NCBI GenBank assembly: GCA_029863275.1
Contig: JAOTVS010000002.1
Location: 32,996-96,995 of the forward strand
DNA length: 64,000 nt
DNA from: Candidatus Nitrosopumilus sp.
GTDB lineage: Archaea > Thermoproteota > Nitrososphaeria > Nitrososphaerales > Nitrosopumilaceae
Reading direction: 5' to 3'
Part shown: piece after piece, positions 1-10,343 of the stretch
Layout: the number at the start of each line of letters is the position of its first letter
How positions within the stretch are numbered: the first letter of the stretch is position 1
Position numbers and translations under genes: made by a program
The notes under the pieces: model-generated
What the model saw: the letters and a program-made list of their open reading frames with translations, nothing else
Database searches by the model: none
Told to the model about the DNA's origin: nothing

Positions 1-105
1 ATATGTATTTGTAAAAAATGTAGTGATGAAAAAACCCCTTATGATTCCTATCAAAAATCAATTTTGAAAAAATTTAAACTGTTGAACTTAAATTCAAAAT
101 CCTAA
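1..105 (+). CDS. C-terminal part of a small CxC/CxxC putative zinc-binding protein (start outside window)
   Basis: Open frame from base 1: ICICKKCSDEKTPYDSYQKSILKKFKLLNLNSKS*, stop at 103-105. Confidence 0.3.
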   Translation: MCICKKCSDEKTPYDSYQKSILKKFKLLNLNSKS

Positions 106-183
106 CTAATTCTGGTAATTACCTTTGTTTGATCGAAAAAAATTCTAAAAGCTTAAAATCCTACTCAATTATTCTAATTTTTG

Positions 184-891
184 ATGTCTGAGGATAAAAA
201 AGAAGATGCCAGCATCACTAAAACTACAGCCGAAAATACCAAAACTGAAGTGGAAGTTGAGTCTTTTGAAACAAAAGAGGAAAAAAAGACCACTGAGACC
301 AATAAAAAACCCACTAAATCAGGTATCACTGCATCAGAATTGGCAGCAATAGCTGATACAGAAGCGGCTGCCGCTCTGGCAAGATCTAAAACCGCAAAAG
401 AGGCTGCAGAAAAAGCATTAGAAGAAGAATACAATGAAGCAGCAAAAGAGGTAGGGAAGGTTAAAGCTGTAGATTCATTTACTAATAAACGACTTAGCGA
501 GCAAATATTTAGAAGAGAGATGGGTGAACCCGAATTTTTTCTTCGTAAACACGAATTGGCCCCTCCTAGACCAATTCTTACACCAGAAGAAGAAGCTGAA
601 ATTTCAAGACGAGTGGAAATTCCTAGTGATCAAACTCCAAAATACATTCCGCAAAATGTTCTAAGTCCAGAATATCATGGAACATCAAATTATGAAAGTG
701 GAATTGCCTCTTTTAGAGATGAACTTGAAGAAAAATTATCAAAATTACAAAATGATCCTGATGCAAATCAACAAGATCTTTATCAAATCAAAGAAGATCT
801 AAAAACGGTGGACAATCTTTTTGAAAACTATAATCTTGGAATGAATATTTTTCGTACCGCAAAGGGAGGAAGAAACAAATTTGACAAATAG
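184..891 (+). CDS. Uncharacterised charged, Ala/Lys/Glu-rich protein upstream of hemA
   Basis: 236-aa ORF track entry; ATG at 184; runs directly into the hemA ribosome-binding site. Confidence 0.75.
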   Translation: MSEDKKEDASITKTTAENTKTEVEVESFETKEEKKTTETNKKPTKSGITASELAAIADTEAAAALARSKTAKEAAEKALEEEYNEAAKEVGKVKAVDSFTNKRLSEQIFRREMGEPEFFLRKHELAPPRPILTPEEEAEISRRVEIPSDQTPKYIPQNVLSPEYHGTSNYESGIASFRDELEEKLSKLQNDPDANQQDLYQIKEDLKTVDNLFENYNLGMNIFRTAKGGRNKFDK

Positions 892-903
892 AGGTAATTG
901 GTA

Positions 904-2163
904 ATGGCAGCAGGGAATTTTAGAATAATCAATGCAAAATTTACTCATAAAAATATTCCAATACATAAATTAGAAAAGTTTTCTTTCAAAGACATTCCTG
1001 CGGCTGCTGAAGAATTCAAAAAAATATCTGATGTTTCAGAATGTGTAATAGTTCAAACATCAAGTAGAGTTGAAATCTTTCTAATAATCACTCTTGAAAA
1101 AGGTGATTCTCCTGACGGAAGGAGACCTGAAGCAAAAGGTCTTGTGTTAAACCAAATTCAAGATACGTGGACCTCATTAACAGAACTTGATCAGTGGGAA
1201 ATTGATCATTTTGATCAAACTCTGGAAATTTATACTGGCACAGATGTTTACGAAAATTTACTTAGATTAGCTTGTGGATTAGATTCAGTTGTTGTGGGCA
1301 AAAATGAGATTATGACCGAATTAAAAACATCAATAGCCAAAGCTAAAGAATCTAAAACCTCTGGACGAGTTTTAGAAAAATTATTTGATACTTGCCTTCG
1401 AATTGCAACCAAAATCAGAGATTCATCCGGCATTGGTGAAAATGTAAAATCCCTAGGTGATGTAGTTGTAAAAATTGCAGAAGATAATGTAGGAATAGAC
1501 AAAAAGAAACACATTTTGTTAATAGGAACAGGGGAAGCTGCGGCAAGAGTTGCAAAAACCCTAAACAAAAAAGGATATCCATTTGATGTTACCAGCATGA
1601 CCTTGGAGCGTTCCACTGGATTTTCAAAAATATTAGGTGGAACTCCGATAGAATTTAACGGTATTTTCGAGAAATTTGATAAATTTGACATAGTTTTTGT
1701 CGCTACTACATCTGATTATTTCTTAATCACATATGAAAAAATAAAGAGAGTAATAGAAAATAAAAAAACGGGAGTATTGATTTTGGATATTTCTGAACCC
1801 AGGGCGATCGACGAAAAAGTCTCAACTATATCTGGTATAAAATTAATGTTCAAAGATCAAATTAGTGAATTGGTAGAAGAAAACGAAAGGATTAGAATGG
1901 ATAAAGTCCCCGAGGTTGAAAAATTAATTTCCAAGGAAGTTCCAATAATTGAAGCAACTATGAATAGAATTGATGCTGAGCCAATCATTAGTGATGTACT
2001 AGTAAATGTTGACGAAATAAGGAAAAAAGAATTAGAAAAAGCTTTAGAAAAATTAGGTGAAACAGATAAAAATAAAATAAAAATTATTGAAGAATTGACA
2101 AAGAACGTAGCTGAGAATATCATATCTGCACCTACAAAGAAAGTAACTAACCAAAAAAATTAA
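904..2163 (+). CDS. hemA: Glutamyl-tRNA reductase
   Basis: GluTR-like motifs (SSRVEIFL; LLRLACGLDSVVVGKNEI; LLIGTGEAAARVAKTL); GAGGT upstream of ATG 904. Confidence 0.93.
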   Translation: MAAGNFRIINAKFTHKNIPIHKLEKFSFKDIPAAAEEFKKISDVSECVIVQTSSRVEIFLIITLEKGDSPDGRRPEAKGLVLNQIQDTWTSLTELDQWEIDHFDQTLEIYTGTDVYENLLRLACGLDSVVVGKNEIMTELKTSIAKAKESKTSGRVLEKLFDTCLRIATKIRDSSGIGENVKSLGDVVVKIAEDNVGIDKKKHILLIGTGEAAARVAKTLNKKGYPFDVTSMTLERSTGFSKILGGTPIEFNGIFEKFDKFDIVFVATTSDYFLITYEKIKRVIENKKTGVLILDISEPRAIDEKVSTISGIKLMFKDQISELVEENERIRMDKVPEVEKLISKEVPIIEATMNRIDAEPIISDVLVNVDEIRKKELEKALEKLGETDKNKIKIIEELTKNVAENIISAPTKKVTNQKN

Positions 2164-2278
2164 GATCTAAATTCCAAATAATAGTTATTCGATACCTAAT
2201 TTTTGGTAATTGATAATTTTACATTTTTTAAGATAAAAAATATGATAGTTTTTATTGTACTCTTTCAGTCCACAGAAT

Positions 2279-2443
2279 ATGGCAAAACTAAGATGCTCAG
2301 ATTATGGTTTTGAATGTGATTTTGTAAGCGAAGGTGAAATGGAGGATGTTATTGTAGAATTTGGAGGTCATACTAATGAAGAACATGGTATTGATTACTC
2401 AAAAGAGGCTTTGATGCAGTTTATCATTCGACAAAAAAATTAG
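2279..2443 (+). CDS. DUF1059-like small protein
   Basis: MAKLRCSDYGFECDFVSEGEMEDVIVEFGGHTNEEHGID. Confidence 0.7.
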   Translation: MAKLRCSDYGFECDFVSEGEMEDVIVEFGGHTNEEHGIDYSKEALMQFIIRQKN

Positions 2444-2490
2444 ATAAATTATTAAGATTTATTATATTTGGAATTGTTTTTAAGATTTTT

Positions 2491-3333
2491 TTATCCGTAT
2501 GATTCGTATCTGATTTCATAACTCCCGTCGTCACGTTTGTCATCCTTTGTTACAAATCCACGTGCTTGTGTATTTTCAATAACACCATCTATGGTTCCTT
2601 GATATCCACAAATGTAGATATAGGTATTTTCAGGAGTGCACTTTTCACCTACAAGTTCGTCTAATGGCGACAAACCATTTTTACCTTCTTTGAAAAATGA
2701 TTCAACTCTACCTACATGACCACTCCACGAACGATTAAAAAATTCCTTGGGTCTACTAATTGCTGCTCGATATTTAAAGTTCCATTGATCTTTCCCTCTC
2801 CTTTTACTCTCATCCTCCAGATCTGTAAGCAATCTTCTATAGCTTAATTCATCCACATAGCTTGCTCCGTGCAAAACTATCAATTCACGTTTATCACCTA
2901 CATCATGCAAATGATTAGCATAAGCAATAAAGGGTGCAAGACCAGTACCTCCACCTACACAAACGATTCTCCTCATATCTTTTTCTCCATTGGGAAGCTT
3001 TTCATTAATCAACAAAGCATTTCCAGTAGGTAGACCTAATTTTACTTCATCACCAACACTTGCATGAAAAAGCATAGTTGTAACACGGCCCGGTAATGGA
3101 TTTCTCACCCATCTAATTACAAATTCAAAATATTCCTTGTTCTCAGGATGTGATGCAATTGAATATGCTCTTCTTACTAGTTTATAATTTTCAGTAGGAA
3201 CAATTACGCCAATTGTGAGAAATTGACCAGTTATGTAATTTGGCATACCTTCATCTGGAAGTATTCTGATTACTACAAGATCTTCTTTTAATAATTGAGT
3301 GTAAACTACTTTGGCTTTCATCTCAGAAACCAT
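2491..3333 (-). CDS. Ferredoxin/flavodoxin-NADP+ reductase-like FAD/NAD-binding oxidoreductase
   Basis: RRAYSIASHP FAD motif, GGGTGLAPFIAY nucleotide-binding motif, YICGYQGTIDGV. Confidence 0.85.
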   Translation of the reverse strand: MVSEMKAKVVYTQLLKEDLVVIRILPDEGMPNYITGQFLTIGVIVPTENYKLVRRAYSIASHPENKEYFEFVIRWVRNPLPGRVTTMLFHASVGDEVKLGLPTGNALLINEKLPNGEKDMRRIVCVGGGTGLAPFIAYANHLHDVGDKRELIVLHGASYVDELSYRRLLTDLEDESKRRGKDQWNFKYRAAISRPKEFFNRSWSGHVGRVESFFKEGKNGLSPLDELVGEKCTPENTYIYICGYQGTIDGVIENTQARGFVTKDDKRDDGSYEIRYESYG

Positions 3334-3493
3334 ATACTATAATTCGACGTTACTTTAGTTAAATGTATTTCTGTAACTTTAATCCCATTTTTTTAAAATC
3401 GATAAAATTACTAATTTTTTTAAATTTTAAATACAATAGTTTTTGCCAAATCTCAACTAAATTAATAAGTAGTTGGTATTCCTAGATAGGAAG

Positions 3494-5041
3494 ATGCACT
3501 CTGAAAAAATAGAGGGATTTTCGAAGAGAAAACAAACATCGTTACAGGGAGGAGGGCAGGATCGTATTCACGCTCAACATGAAAAGGGTAAACTTACCGC
3601 TCGAGAGAGAATAGATCTTCTATTAGATGAAGGAACTTTTACCGAAATAGATCCTCTAACTACTCACCATTATCATGAATATGATATGCAAAAAAAGAAA
3701 TTTTTTACCGATGGAGTAGTTGGAGGATATGGATTGGTAAATGGCAGACAAACTTTTGTGTTTGCATATGATTTCACAGTCCTTGGAGGTACACTAAGTA
3801 AGATGGGAGCTCAAAAAATTACTAAACTAACTGAACATGCCCTCAAAACCGGATGTCCAATTATTGGAATAATGGATTCGGGTGGTGCTAGAATTCAAGA
3901 AGGGATTATGAGTCTTGATGGATTTGCAGATATCTTTTATTACAATCAATTAGCTTCAGGAGTAATTCCTCAAATTACTGCAAGTATTGGTCCTTCGGCA
4001 GGCGGTGCAGTTTACTCTCCTGCGATGACAGACTTTGTAATTATGGTTGAAAAAATTGGAACTATGTTTGTTACAGGACCTGATGTGGTCAAAACTGTTT
4101 TAGGTGAAGAAATTTCATTTGAAGATCTTGGTGGAGCGATAACTCATGGTACAAAAAGCGGAGTTGCTCACTTTGTAGCAAAAAATGAGTACGAATGTAT
4201 GGATTACCTAAAAAAACTACTTTCATATCTACCCCAAAATAATACAGAAGAACCACCTAAAGTTACAACTGATGATGATCCAAATAGATTAGATCACAAT
4301 TTGATAAACATTATCCCTGAAAACCCTGTACAACCTTATGACATGAAAGAAATCATAAATTCAATTGTAGATAACCATGAATTCTTTGAAGTTCATGAAT
4401 TGTTTGCCCCAAACATTGTAGTTGGATATGGAAGAATGAATGGAAAAGTTGTTGGATTTATTGCAAACAATCCCATGTATCTTGCAGGGGCACTCGATAT
4501 TGATTCATCAAGTAAAGCCGCACGCTTTATCAGATTTTGTGATGCATTTAATATTCCACTTATAACTCTAGTAGACACTCCTGGATACATGCCAGGATCA
4601 AATCAAGAACATAATGGAATAATTAGACATGGAAGTAAACTACTTTATGCATATTGTGAAGCAACTGTTCCAAGAATTACTCTAGTTATCGGTAAAGCTT
4701 ATGGCGGGGCTTACATTGCAATGGGAAGTAAAAATCTTAGAACTGATATTAATTACGCATGGCCAACTGCCAGATGTGCAGTTTTGGGAGGAGAAGCTGC
4801 GGTAAAAATTATGTATAGAAAAGATCTGCAAGATTCCAAAGATTCAGAATCTCTCAAAAAACAATTAATCGATGAATTTGCAGAAAAATTTGAAAATCCC
4901 TACGTTGCAGCATCTCATGGAACTGTAGATAATGTAATTGATCCAGCTGAAACAAGACCTATGTTGATAAAAGCACTTGAAATGCTTGAAAACAAACGAG
5001 AAAAACAACTTCCAAGAAAACATGGAAACATCAATTTATGA
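3494..5041 (+). CDS. pccB: Acetyl/propionyl-CoA carboxylase, carboxyltransferase subunit
   Basis: Full-length carboxyltransferase with GPSAGGAVYSPAMTDF and GKAYGGAYIAMGSK motifs; followed by biotin carboxylase and BCCP genes. Confidence 0.93.
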   Translation: MHSEKIEGFSKRKQTSLQGGGQDRIHAQHEKGKLTARERIDLLLDEGTFTEIDPLTTHHYHEYDMQKKKFFTDGVVGGYGLVNGRQTFVFAYDFTVLGGTLSKMGAQKITKLTEHALKTGCPIIGIMDSGGARIQEGIMSLDGFADIFYYNQLASGVIPQITASIGPSAGGAVYSPAMTDFVIMVEKIGTMFVTGPDVVKTVLGEEISFEDLGGAITHGTKSGVAHFVAKNEYECMDYLKKLLSYLPQNNTEEPPKVTTDDDPNRLDHNLINIIPENPVQPYDMKEIINSIVDNHEFFEVHELFAPNIVVGYGRMNGKVVGFIANNPMYLAGALDIDSSSKAARFIRFCDAFNIPLITLVDTPGYMPGSNQEHNGIIRHGSKLLYAYCEATVPRITLVIGKAYGGAYIAMGSKNLRTDINYAWPTARCAVLGGEAAVKIMYRKDLQDSKDSESLKKQLIDEFAEKFENPYVAASHGTVDNVIDPAETRPMLIKALEMLENKREKQLPRKHGNINL

Positions 5042-5047
5042 TTTAAT

Positions 5048-6535
5048 ATGATTGAAAAAGTACTTATTGCAAACAGAGGAGAAATTGCTTTACGCGTAAT
5101 TAGAACATGTAAACGCCTTGGAATAAAAACAGTTGCAGTCTATTCTGATGAAGACAGAAATTCTTTACACGTAAAACAAGCTACTGAGGCATATTATATT
5201 GGAGAAGCAGCCCCCGCAAAATCATATCTAAACCAAGAAAAAATTCTTGATGTAATTTTATCCTCAGGTACTGATGCTGTTCATCCAGGTTATGGATTTC
5301 TTTCAGAAAATGATGACTTTGCAAGACTGTGTGAAAACAATAAAATCAATTTCATTGGCCCATCTGCAGATTCAATGAATCTTTGTGGAGATAAAATGAA
5401 ATGCAAAGATGCAATGTTGAAAGCTGATGTTCCTACGGTACCTGGCAGTCCTGGATTAGTAAAGGATGCTGATGATGCAGAAAAAATTGCAAACCAAATT
5501 GGGTATCCTGTAATGTTAAAATCAGTTTATGGTGGTGGCGGTCGTGGAATCCGAATAGTGACAAATGATAAAGAATTACGTGAAGGGTATGAATCAGTTA
5601 CAGGAGAATCAATTGCCGCTGTAGGAAAATCTGCAATTCTTGTAGAAAAATTCCTGGAAAAAACAAGACATATTGAATATCAAATGGCCAGAGATAAACA
5701 TGGAAATAGTCTTCACATTTTTGAAAGAGAATGTTCTATCCAAAGACGAAATCAAAAGTTAATTGAACAAACTCCTTCACCTGTAGTTGATGAAGAAACA
5801 AGGGCTCGTATAGGGGAAATAGTTTGTAGAGCTGCTGATGCCGTTGATTATACGAACCTAGGGACTGCTGAATTTCTCCGAGCTGATAATGGAGAATTTT
5901 ACTTTATTGAAATTAATGCAAGATTACAAGTTGAGCACCCAATTACAGAACTTGTTTCAGGGTTGGATTTGGTCAAATTACAGATAGATATTGCAAATGG
6001 AGAACCAATTCCATTCAAACAAAGCGACCTAAAAATGAACGGTTATGCCATAGAGTGTAGAATCAACGCAGAAGATACCTTTTTTGATTTTGCTCCTTCT
6101 ACAGGTCCTGTTCCAGATGTAACAATTCCTGCAGGACCAAGTGTTAGATGTGATACTTATCTATATTCTGGATGCACGGTTTCTCCATTTTATGATTCTC
6201 TAATGGCAAAACTTTGCACTTGGGGTCAAACATTTGAAGAATCCAGAACTCGAATGCTGACAGCTTTAAATGATTTTTACATTCAAGGAGTAGAAACTTC
6301 AATTCCTCTCTACAAAACAATTCTAAATTCAGATGAATACAAAAAGGGCGAACTATCAACTGATTTTCTTAAACGTTATGGTATGATTGATAGACTGACT
6401 GACGATCTTAAAAAAGAAAAAGAAGAGAAAAGTGAAGCTGCTTTAGCGGCTGCAATAATTTATTCTGAATATTTTAAGAGCCGAATACAAAACTCTTCAG
6501 ATAATTATTCCAATTGGAAAAATAAATTAGGTTGA
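5048..6535 (+). CDS. accC: Biotin carboxylase subunit of acyl-CoA carboxylase
   Basis: MIEKVLIANRGEIALRVIRTCKRLGI, GGGGRGIRIV, EINARLQVEHPITE. Confidence 0.95.
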   Translation: MIEKVLIANRGEIALRVIRTCKRLGIKTVAVYSDEDRNSLHVKQATEAYYIGEAAPAKSYLNQEKILDVILSSGTDAVHPGYGFLSENDDFARLCENNKINFIGPSADSMNLCGDKMKCKDAMLKADVPTVPGSPGLVKDADDAEKIANQIGYPVMLKSVYGGGGRGIRIVTNDKELREGYESVTGESIAAVGKSAILVEKFLEKTRHIEYQMARDKHGNSLHIFERECSIQRRNQKLIEQTPSPVVDEETRARIGEIVCRAADAVDYTNLGTAEFLRADNGEFYFIEINARLQVEHPITELVSGLDLVKLQIDIANGEPIPFKQSDLKMNGYAIECRINAEDTFFDFAPSTGPVPDVTIPAGPSVRCDTYLYSGCTVSPFYDSLMAKLCTWGQTFEESRTRMLTALNDFYIQGVETSIPLYKTILNSDEYKKGELSTDFLKRYGMIDRLTDDLKKEKEEKSEAALAAAIIYSEYFKSRIQNSSDNYSNWKNKLG

Positions 6536-6541
6536 TGATTT

Positions 6542-7054
6542 ATGAATTACAAAATACAAGACATTGAAAAATCCTTTGAGGGAAAAATTGTGGAAAATCT
6601 TGGCAATAATGAATATGTGATTAAAATTAATGATGATGACCACACATTGAAAATTCTAAATATGAACTCAAAAGGAATTGAATTTATTTTAGATCAAAAA
6701 TATCACAGAGCAAAATATCTTGAACAATCCACCAACGAAATGAGTCTTGTGATAGATAATACTCCAATTACGCTAAATACAAATACACATCTTGATGAAG
6801 TTGTATACAAAGTCACAGGAGGAGCAAGTGCTGGTGATTCACAATTATCTCTGAAAAGTCAAATTCCTGGAAAGGTGATATCAATTGCAGTAGTTGAAGG
6901 AGATTCTATAAAGAAAGGAGATGTCATTTGTACTTTAGAGTCCATGAAAATGCAAGTAGGGGTTAAAGCACACAAAGATGGTTCTGTAAAATCAATAAAA
7001 GTTAAAGAAGGCTCAACAGTGGCAAAAGGCGATATCGTAGCAGATATTGAATAA
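6542..7054 (+). CDS. Biotin carboxyl carrier protein
   Basis: C-terminal biotinyl domain with ESMKMQ. Confidence 0.93.
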   Translation: MNYKIQDIEKSFEGKIVENLGNNEYVIKINDDDHTLKILNMNSKGIEFILDQKYHRAKYLEQSTNEMSLVIDNTPITLNTNTHLDEVVYKVTGGASAGDSQLSLKSQIPGKVISIAVVEGDSIKKGDVICTLESMKMQVGVKAHKDGSVKSIKVKEGSTVAKGDIVADIE

Positions 7055-7060
7055 AATTTT

Positions 7061-7525
7061 TTATTTTAAGAAATTTTTAATTTCTTCATAATTTGGTTCT
7101 TTTAATGGATCCTCTGAAATCCATTTGTAACCAATTTTTCCATCTTCCATAATTACAAAAACAGATCGTTTTGCAGCGTTGTAATCTTTGATGTGAAGTA
7201 AATCTTGCATTAATACATCATAGTCACGAATTGTTTTACTATTGTAATCTGCTAATAACGGAAATTTGAAGTTGTGTTTTTCTGCAAATGCTTTATTGGC
7301 AAATGGACCATCATTACTAATTGATATGATTTGAGCACCTAGATCTGATATTTCTTGCCAAGAGTCTCTAAAGGTGCACAATTCAGCTTCACAAACCGGG
7401 GAACTTGCAGCAACTATGAAAGATAATACAATTTTCTTCCCTTTGAATTCATCCAAAGTACGCATCTTTAGATCAGTATCTGGAAGTTCAAAATTGGGAG
7501 CTGTATCTCCAATATTCAATGACAT
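7061..7525 (-). CDS. Peroxiredoxin (AhpC/TSA, Bcp-like)
   Basis: GDTAPNFELPDTDL, ASSPVCEAELCTFRDSW. Confidence 0.9.
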   Translation of the reverse strand: MSLNIGDTAPNFELPDTDLKMRTLDEFKGKKIVLSFIVAASSPVCEAELCTFRDSWQEISDLGAQIISISNDGPFANKAFAEKHNFKFPLLADYNSKTIRDYDVLMQDLLHIKDYNAAKRSVFVIMEDGKIGYKWISEDPLKEPNYEEIKNFLK

Positions 7526-7638
7526 AATCCATTTTGGAGGTTATCCTATAAAGTACTTTACCAAGACTTGAGTAAAAAAATCAGATCCAAAAAAAATGTG
7601 CATACCTTTTTATACAAAAACTTGGGTTCAAAGCTAAA

Positions 7639-8013
7639 TTGGTCGGGGAATTAGCGGGCAATTATAGTACCGTTGTGTTGATGTTTGGATTTGCAGTAGT
7701 TGCAATGGCACCTGCTCTGGTAATTTCAAGGATGATTTCTCCAAGAAAAAGAAGCAATCCAGTAAAATTTTTACCAATGGAATGTGGTCAAGTCCCAACA
7801 GGTGAAGGACGAACTCACTTTATGATGCAATATTATGCATACATTTTGATGTTTGTAGTTTTTGATGTAGTTGCAATTTTTCTTTATGCATGGGGAAGTA
7901 CTATTTTATACCTTCCAAAAGAGGCTACTCTCCCTATTATTGGATTTTTAGCTATAATATTTTCTGCAATGGCTTTCGCTTTATACCAGTCTGGGAGGAG
8001 AAACATTTGGTAG
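7639..8013 (+). CDS. nuoA: NADH-quinone oxidoreductase-like subunit A
   Basis: PMECGQVP, MQYYAYILMFVVFDVVAIFLYAW; heads the nuo cluster. Confidence 0.92.
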   Translation: MVGELAGNYSTVVLMFGFAVVAMAPALVISRMISPRKRSNPVKFLPMECGQVPTGEGRTHFMMQYYAYILMFVVFDVVAIFLYAWGSTILYLPKEATLPIIGFLAIIFSAMAFALYQSGRRNIW

Positions 8014-8053
8014 TTTTTTATACTAATCAGATTTATTGTCGTGAGGGATTAAA

Positions 8054-8578
8054 TTGCTAAAAGATCTGATAACTCCACAAAATGCTAATGTGTTTGTAGG
8101 AAAATTAGGGGATATTTTAGAGAAAGCAATTGACAAACCTTTAGGTTATGCAATCAATTGGGGAAGAATTTGGTCCCTATGGCCCGTACACATTGAAACA
8201 GCCTGTTGTAGTGTAGAGTTTGGAGCTGCATCTAGTCCAAGATATGACGTTGAGCGATTTGGTATCATTGAAGCATTTGGATCATTAAGACAATGTGATC
8301 TAGTTGTGGTTCAAGGAACCATCACCAGAAAGATGGCACCACGGTTACGTTTAGTTTATGATCAAATGCCAGAACCAAAATATGTAATTGCAATGGGGGC
8401 TTGTGCCATTACTGGCGGATTATATTTTGATTCATACAATGTTCTTCCAGGCATTGATGGCATCTTACCAGTAGATGTGTATGTTCCAGGTTGTCCACCT
8501 AGACCTGAAACTCTTATTCAAGGATGTATGTTACTACAAGAAAAAATCAAGAGGATGAAGGCTAGGAAGTTTGTATAA
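8054..8578 (+). CDS. nuoB: NADH-quinone oxidoreductase-like subunit B
   Basis: ETACCSVEFGAASSPRYDVERFG, YVPGCPPRPE 4Fe4S (N2) motifs. Confidence 0.95.
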   Translation: MLKDLITPQNANVFVGKLGDILEKAIDKPLGYAINWGRIWSLWPVHIETACCSVEFGAASSPRYDVERFGIIEAFGSLRQCDLVVVQGTITRKMAPRLRLVYDQMPEPKYVIAMGACAITGGLYFDSYNVLPGIDGILPVDVYVPGCPPRPETLIQGCMLLQEKIKRMKARKFV

Positions 8579-9204
8579 TGAGTTCAGAAAAAGAAACAGT
8601 TGAAAAAAAAACAGAAGACTCTAAACCAAGTAGCGCTCAAGCGCCTGAAAAACCAATTCCCACAAAAAAACCTACTCCTACAAAAACATCACCAAAGGAG
8701 GAAGTGGAATTACCTGCCTTTGAAAAAGGAATCGCAGATAAAATCATTGAAAATTTTGGCGAAAAAACCACTCTTACTTTTGTAAAACCAGATAGAGTAG
8801 GAATTAAAGTTACTCGAGAGGCAATTCATGAAGTTGCTGAATTTGCAAGAGATGTTCTAAATTATGATCATGTCGATTCTGTTGCAGGAGTGGATTATCC
8901 TGCAGACAAAGAAATTGAGGTAGTTTATCATTTGAGTTCTTATACTGATCCGACACTAGATAGACAAATTCTCGAATTGGCAACCCGAGCACAGAGAGAA
9001 GATGATCCAATTCCAGGTAATGATGCAACAAAATTACCTAGTCTTAGAGATATATTCTACAGCGTAGAATTTCACGAAAGGGAAGTTTTTGAAATGTTAG
9101 GTGTTTACTTTGAAGGTCATCCAGATAACAGACGATTACTTTTGCCTGAAGATTGGGCAGATTTACCACCATTAAGAAAAGACTTTAGGAATAAGGGTAG
9201 ATAG
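8578..9204 (+). CDS. nuoC: NADH-quinone oxidoreductase-like subunit C
   Basis: FHEREVFEMLGVYFEGHPDNRRLLLPEDW; Pro/Lys-rich N-terminal extension. Confidence 0.95.
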   Translation: MSSEKETVEKKTEDSKPSSAQAPEKPIPTKKPTPTKTSPKEEVELPAFEKGIADKIIENFGEKTTLTFVKPDRVGIKVTREAIHEVAEFARDVLNYDHVDSVAGVDYPADKEIEVVYHLSSYTDPTLDRQILELATRAQREDDPIPGNDATKLPSLRDIFYSVEFHEREVFEMLGVYFEGHPDNRRLLLPEDWADLPPLRKDFRNKGR

Positions 9205-9206
9205 AA

Positions 9207-10343
9207 ATGAGTACACCAACACTACCACCAGGATTGGCAATTCAAAAAGCTGATGAAAGAATTATGACTCTCAATGTTGGACCACAACATCCTGGTTCTG
9301 GCCATATGAGAATAGTTGTTCAAATCGATGGTGATTATATCGTTGCATGTGATCCTGATCCAGGTTATGTCCACCGTGGTGAAGAAAAGATGGCAGAGTA
9401 TAGAAATTATGTTCTAAACATACCTCACTTAGAAAGACCAGTAATCCATGATTCTTGTAATATCTTATATCCTTACGTTTTAGGTGTTGAGGAACTACTT
9501 GGTCTTGAAATTACCGAACGGGCAAAATATGTCCGAGTAATTGCAGCTGAATTGAATCGATGTGTTTACACAATGTATTGGCTTGCAATTTATGGAATAT
9601 TTCTGGGTCATTCTACAATGTTTATGTGGCCTGCAGGGGATCGTGAACTCTTAATTGATCTTTTAGAGAAAATGACTGGTGCAAGAGTTACCCACTCTTA
9701 TTTTATCCCAGGAGGTATTAGAAATGACTTGCCTGCAAACTTTGAAGATGTTTGTTTACGACAAGTAAATTACTTTGAAAAAAGAATAAAAGAGTATGCC
9801 GATGTTTTTTATGATAACCCAATTCTAATTTCAAGGACTGAAAAAACGGGAGTACTCTCAAGAGAAGATGCTATAAGATTAGGTACCACAGGCTCAGTGC
9901 TTAGAGCAAGTGGAGTTGATTATGATGTTAGAAAGAAAGAACCATATGATGTCTATGATGAATTAGATTTTCAAACTAATGTGATGAAAAGTGGAGATTC
10001 CTATGCTAGATCAAGAATTCCATGGCTTGACATGATGGAGAGTTGTAGGATAATCCGAGATGCATTGCAAAAAATGCCAAAATCAGGTTCTGTTAGAGTT
10101 AAACTAAAACCAAATCCTAAAGGAGGAATTGATTCAGTTTACAAACGAATAGAATCAGGTAGAGGTGCATTGGGGTGTTATATCGTTTCAGATAAAAAAC
10201 CCGAACCCTATAGAGTAAAACTAAGTGTCCCATCCTTTAGAAATCTAATTGCATTACCACATTTACTTATCGGAGAAAAACTTGGAAACATGCCTTCAAT
10301 ATATTGGAGTCTTAATTATTGGCCGGTGGAGGCAGACCGATAA
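9207..10343 (+). CDS. nuoD: NADH-quinone oxidoreductase-like subunit D
   Basis: LNVGPQHPGSGHMRIVVQIDGD, DPGYVHRGEEKMAEYRNY. Confidence 0.95.
   Translation: MSTPTLPPGLAIQKADERIMTLNVGPQHPGSGHMRIVVQIDGDYIVACDPDPGYVHRGEEKMAEYRNYVLNIPHLERPVIHDSCNILYPYVLGVEELLGLEITERAKYVRVIAAELNRCVYTMYWLAIYGIFLGHSTMFMWPAGDRELLIDLLEKMTGARVTHSYFIPGGIRNDLPANFEDVCLRQVNYFEKRIKEYADVFYDNPILISRTEKTGVLSREDAIRLGTTGSVLRASGVDYDVRKKEPYDVYDELDFQTNVMKSGDSYARSRIPWLDMMESCRIIRDALQKMPKSGSVRVKLKPNPKGGIDSVYKRIESGRGALGCYIVSDKKPEPYRVKLSVPSFRNLIALPHLLIGEKLGNMPSIYWSLNYWPVEADR

Noticed and set aside
1248-1691. Minus-strand 147-aa ORF
   Set aside because: Lies fully antisense to hemA, with Ser/Phe/Leu-rich mirror composition; shadow ORF
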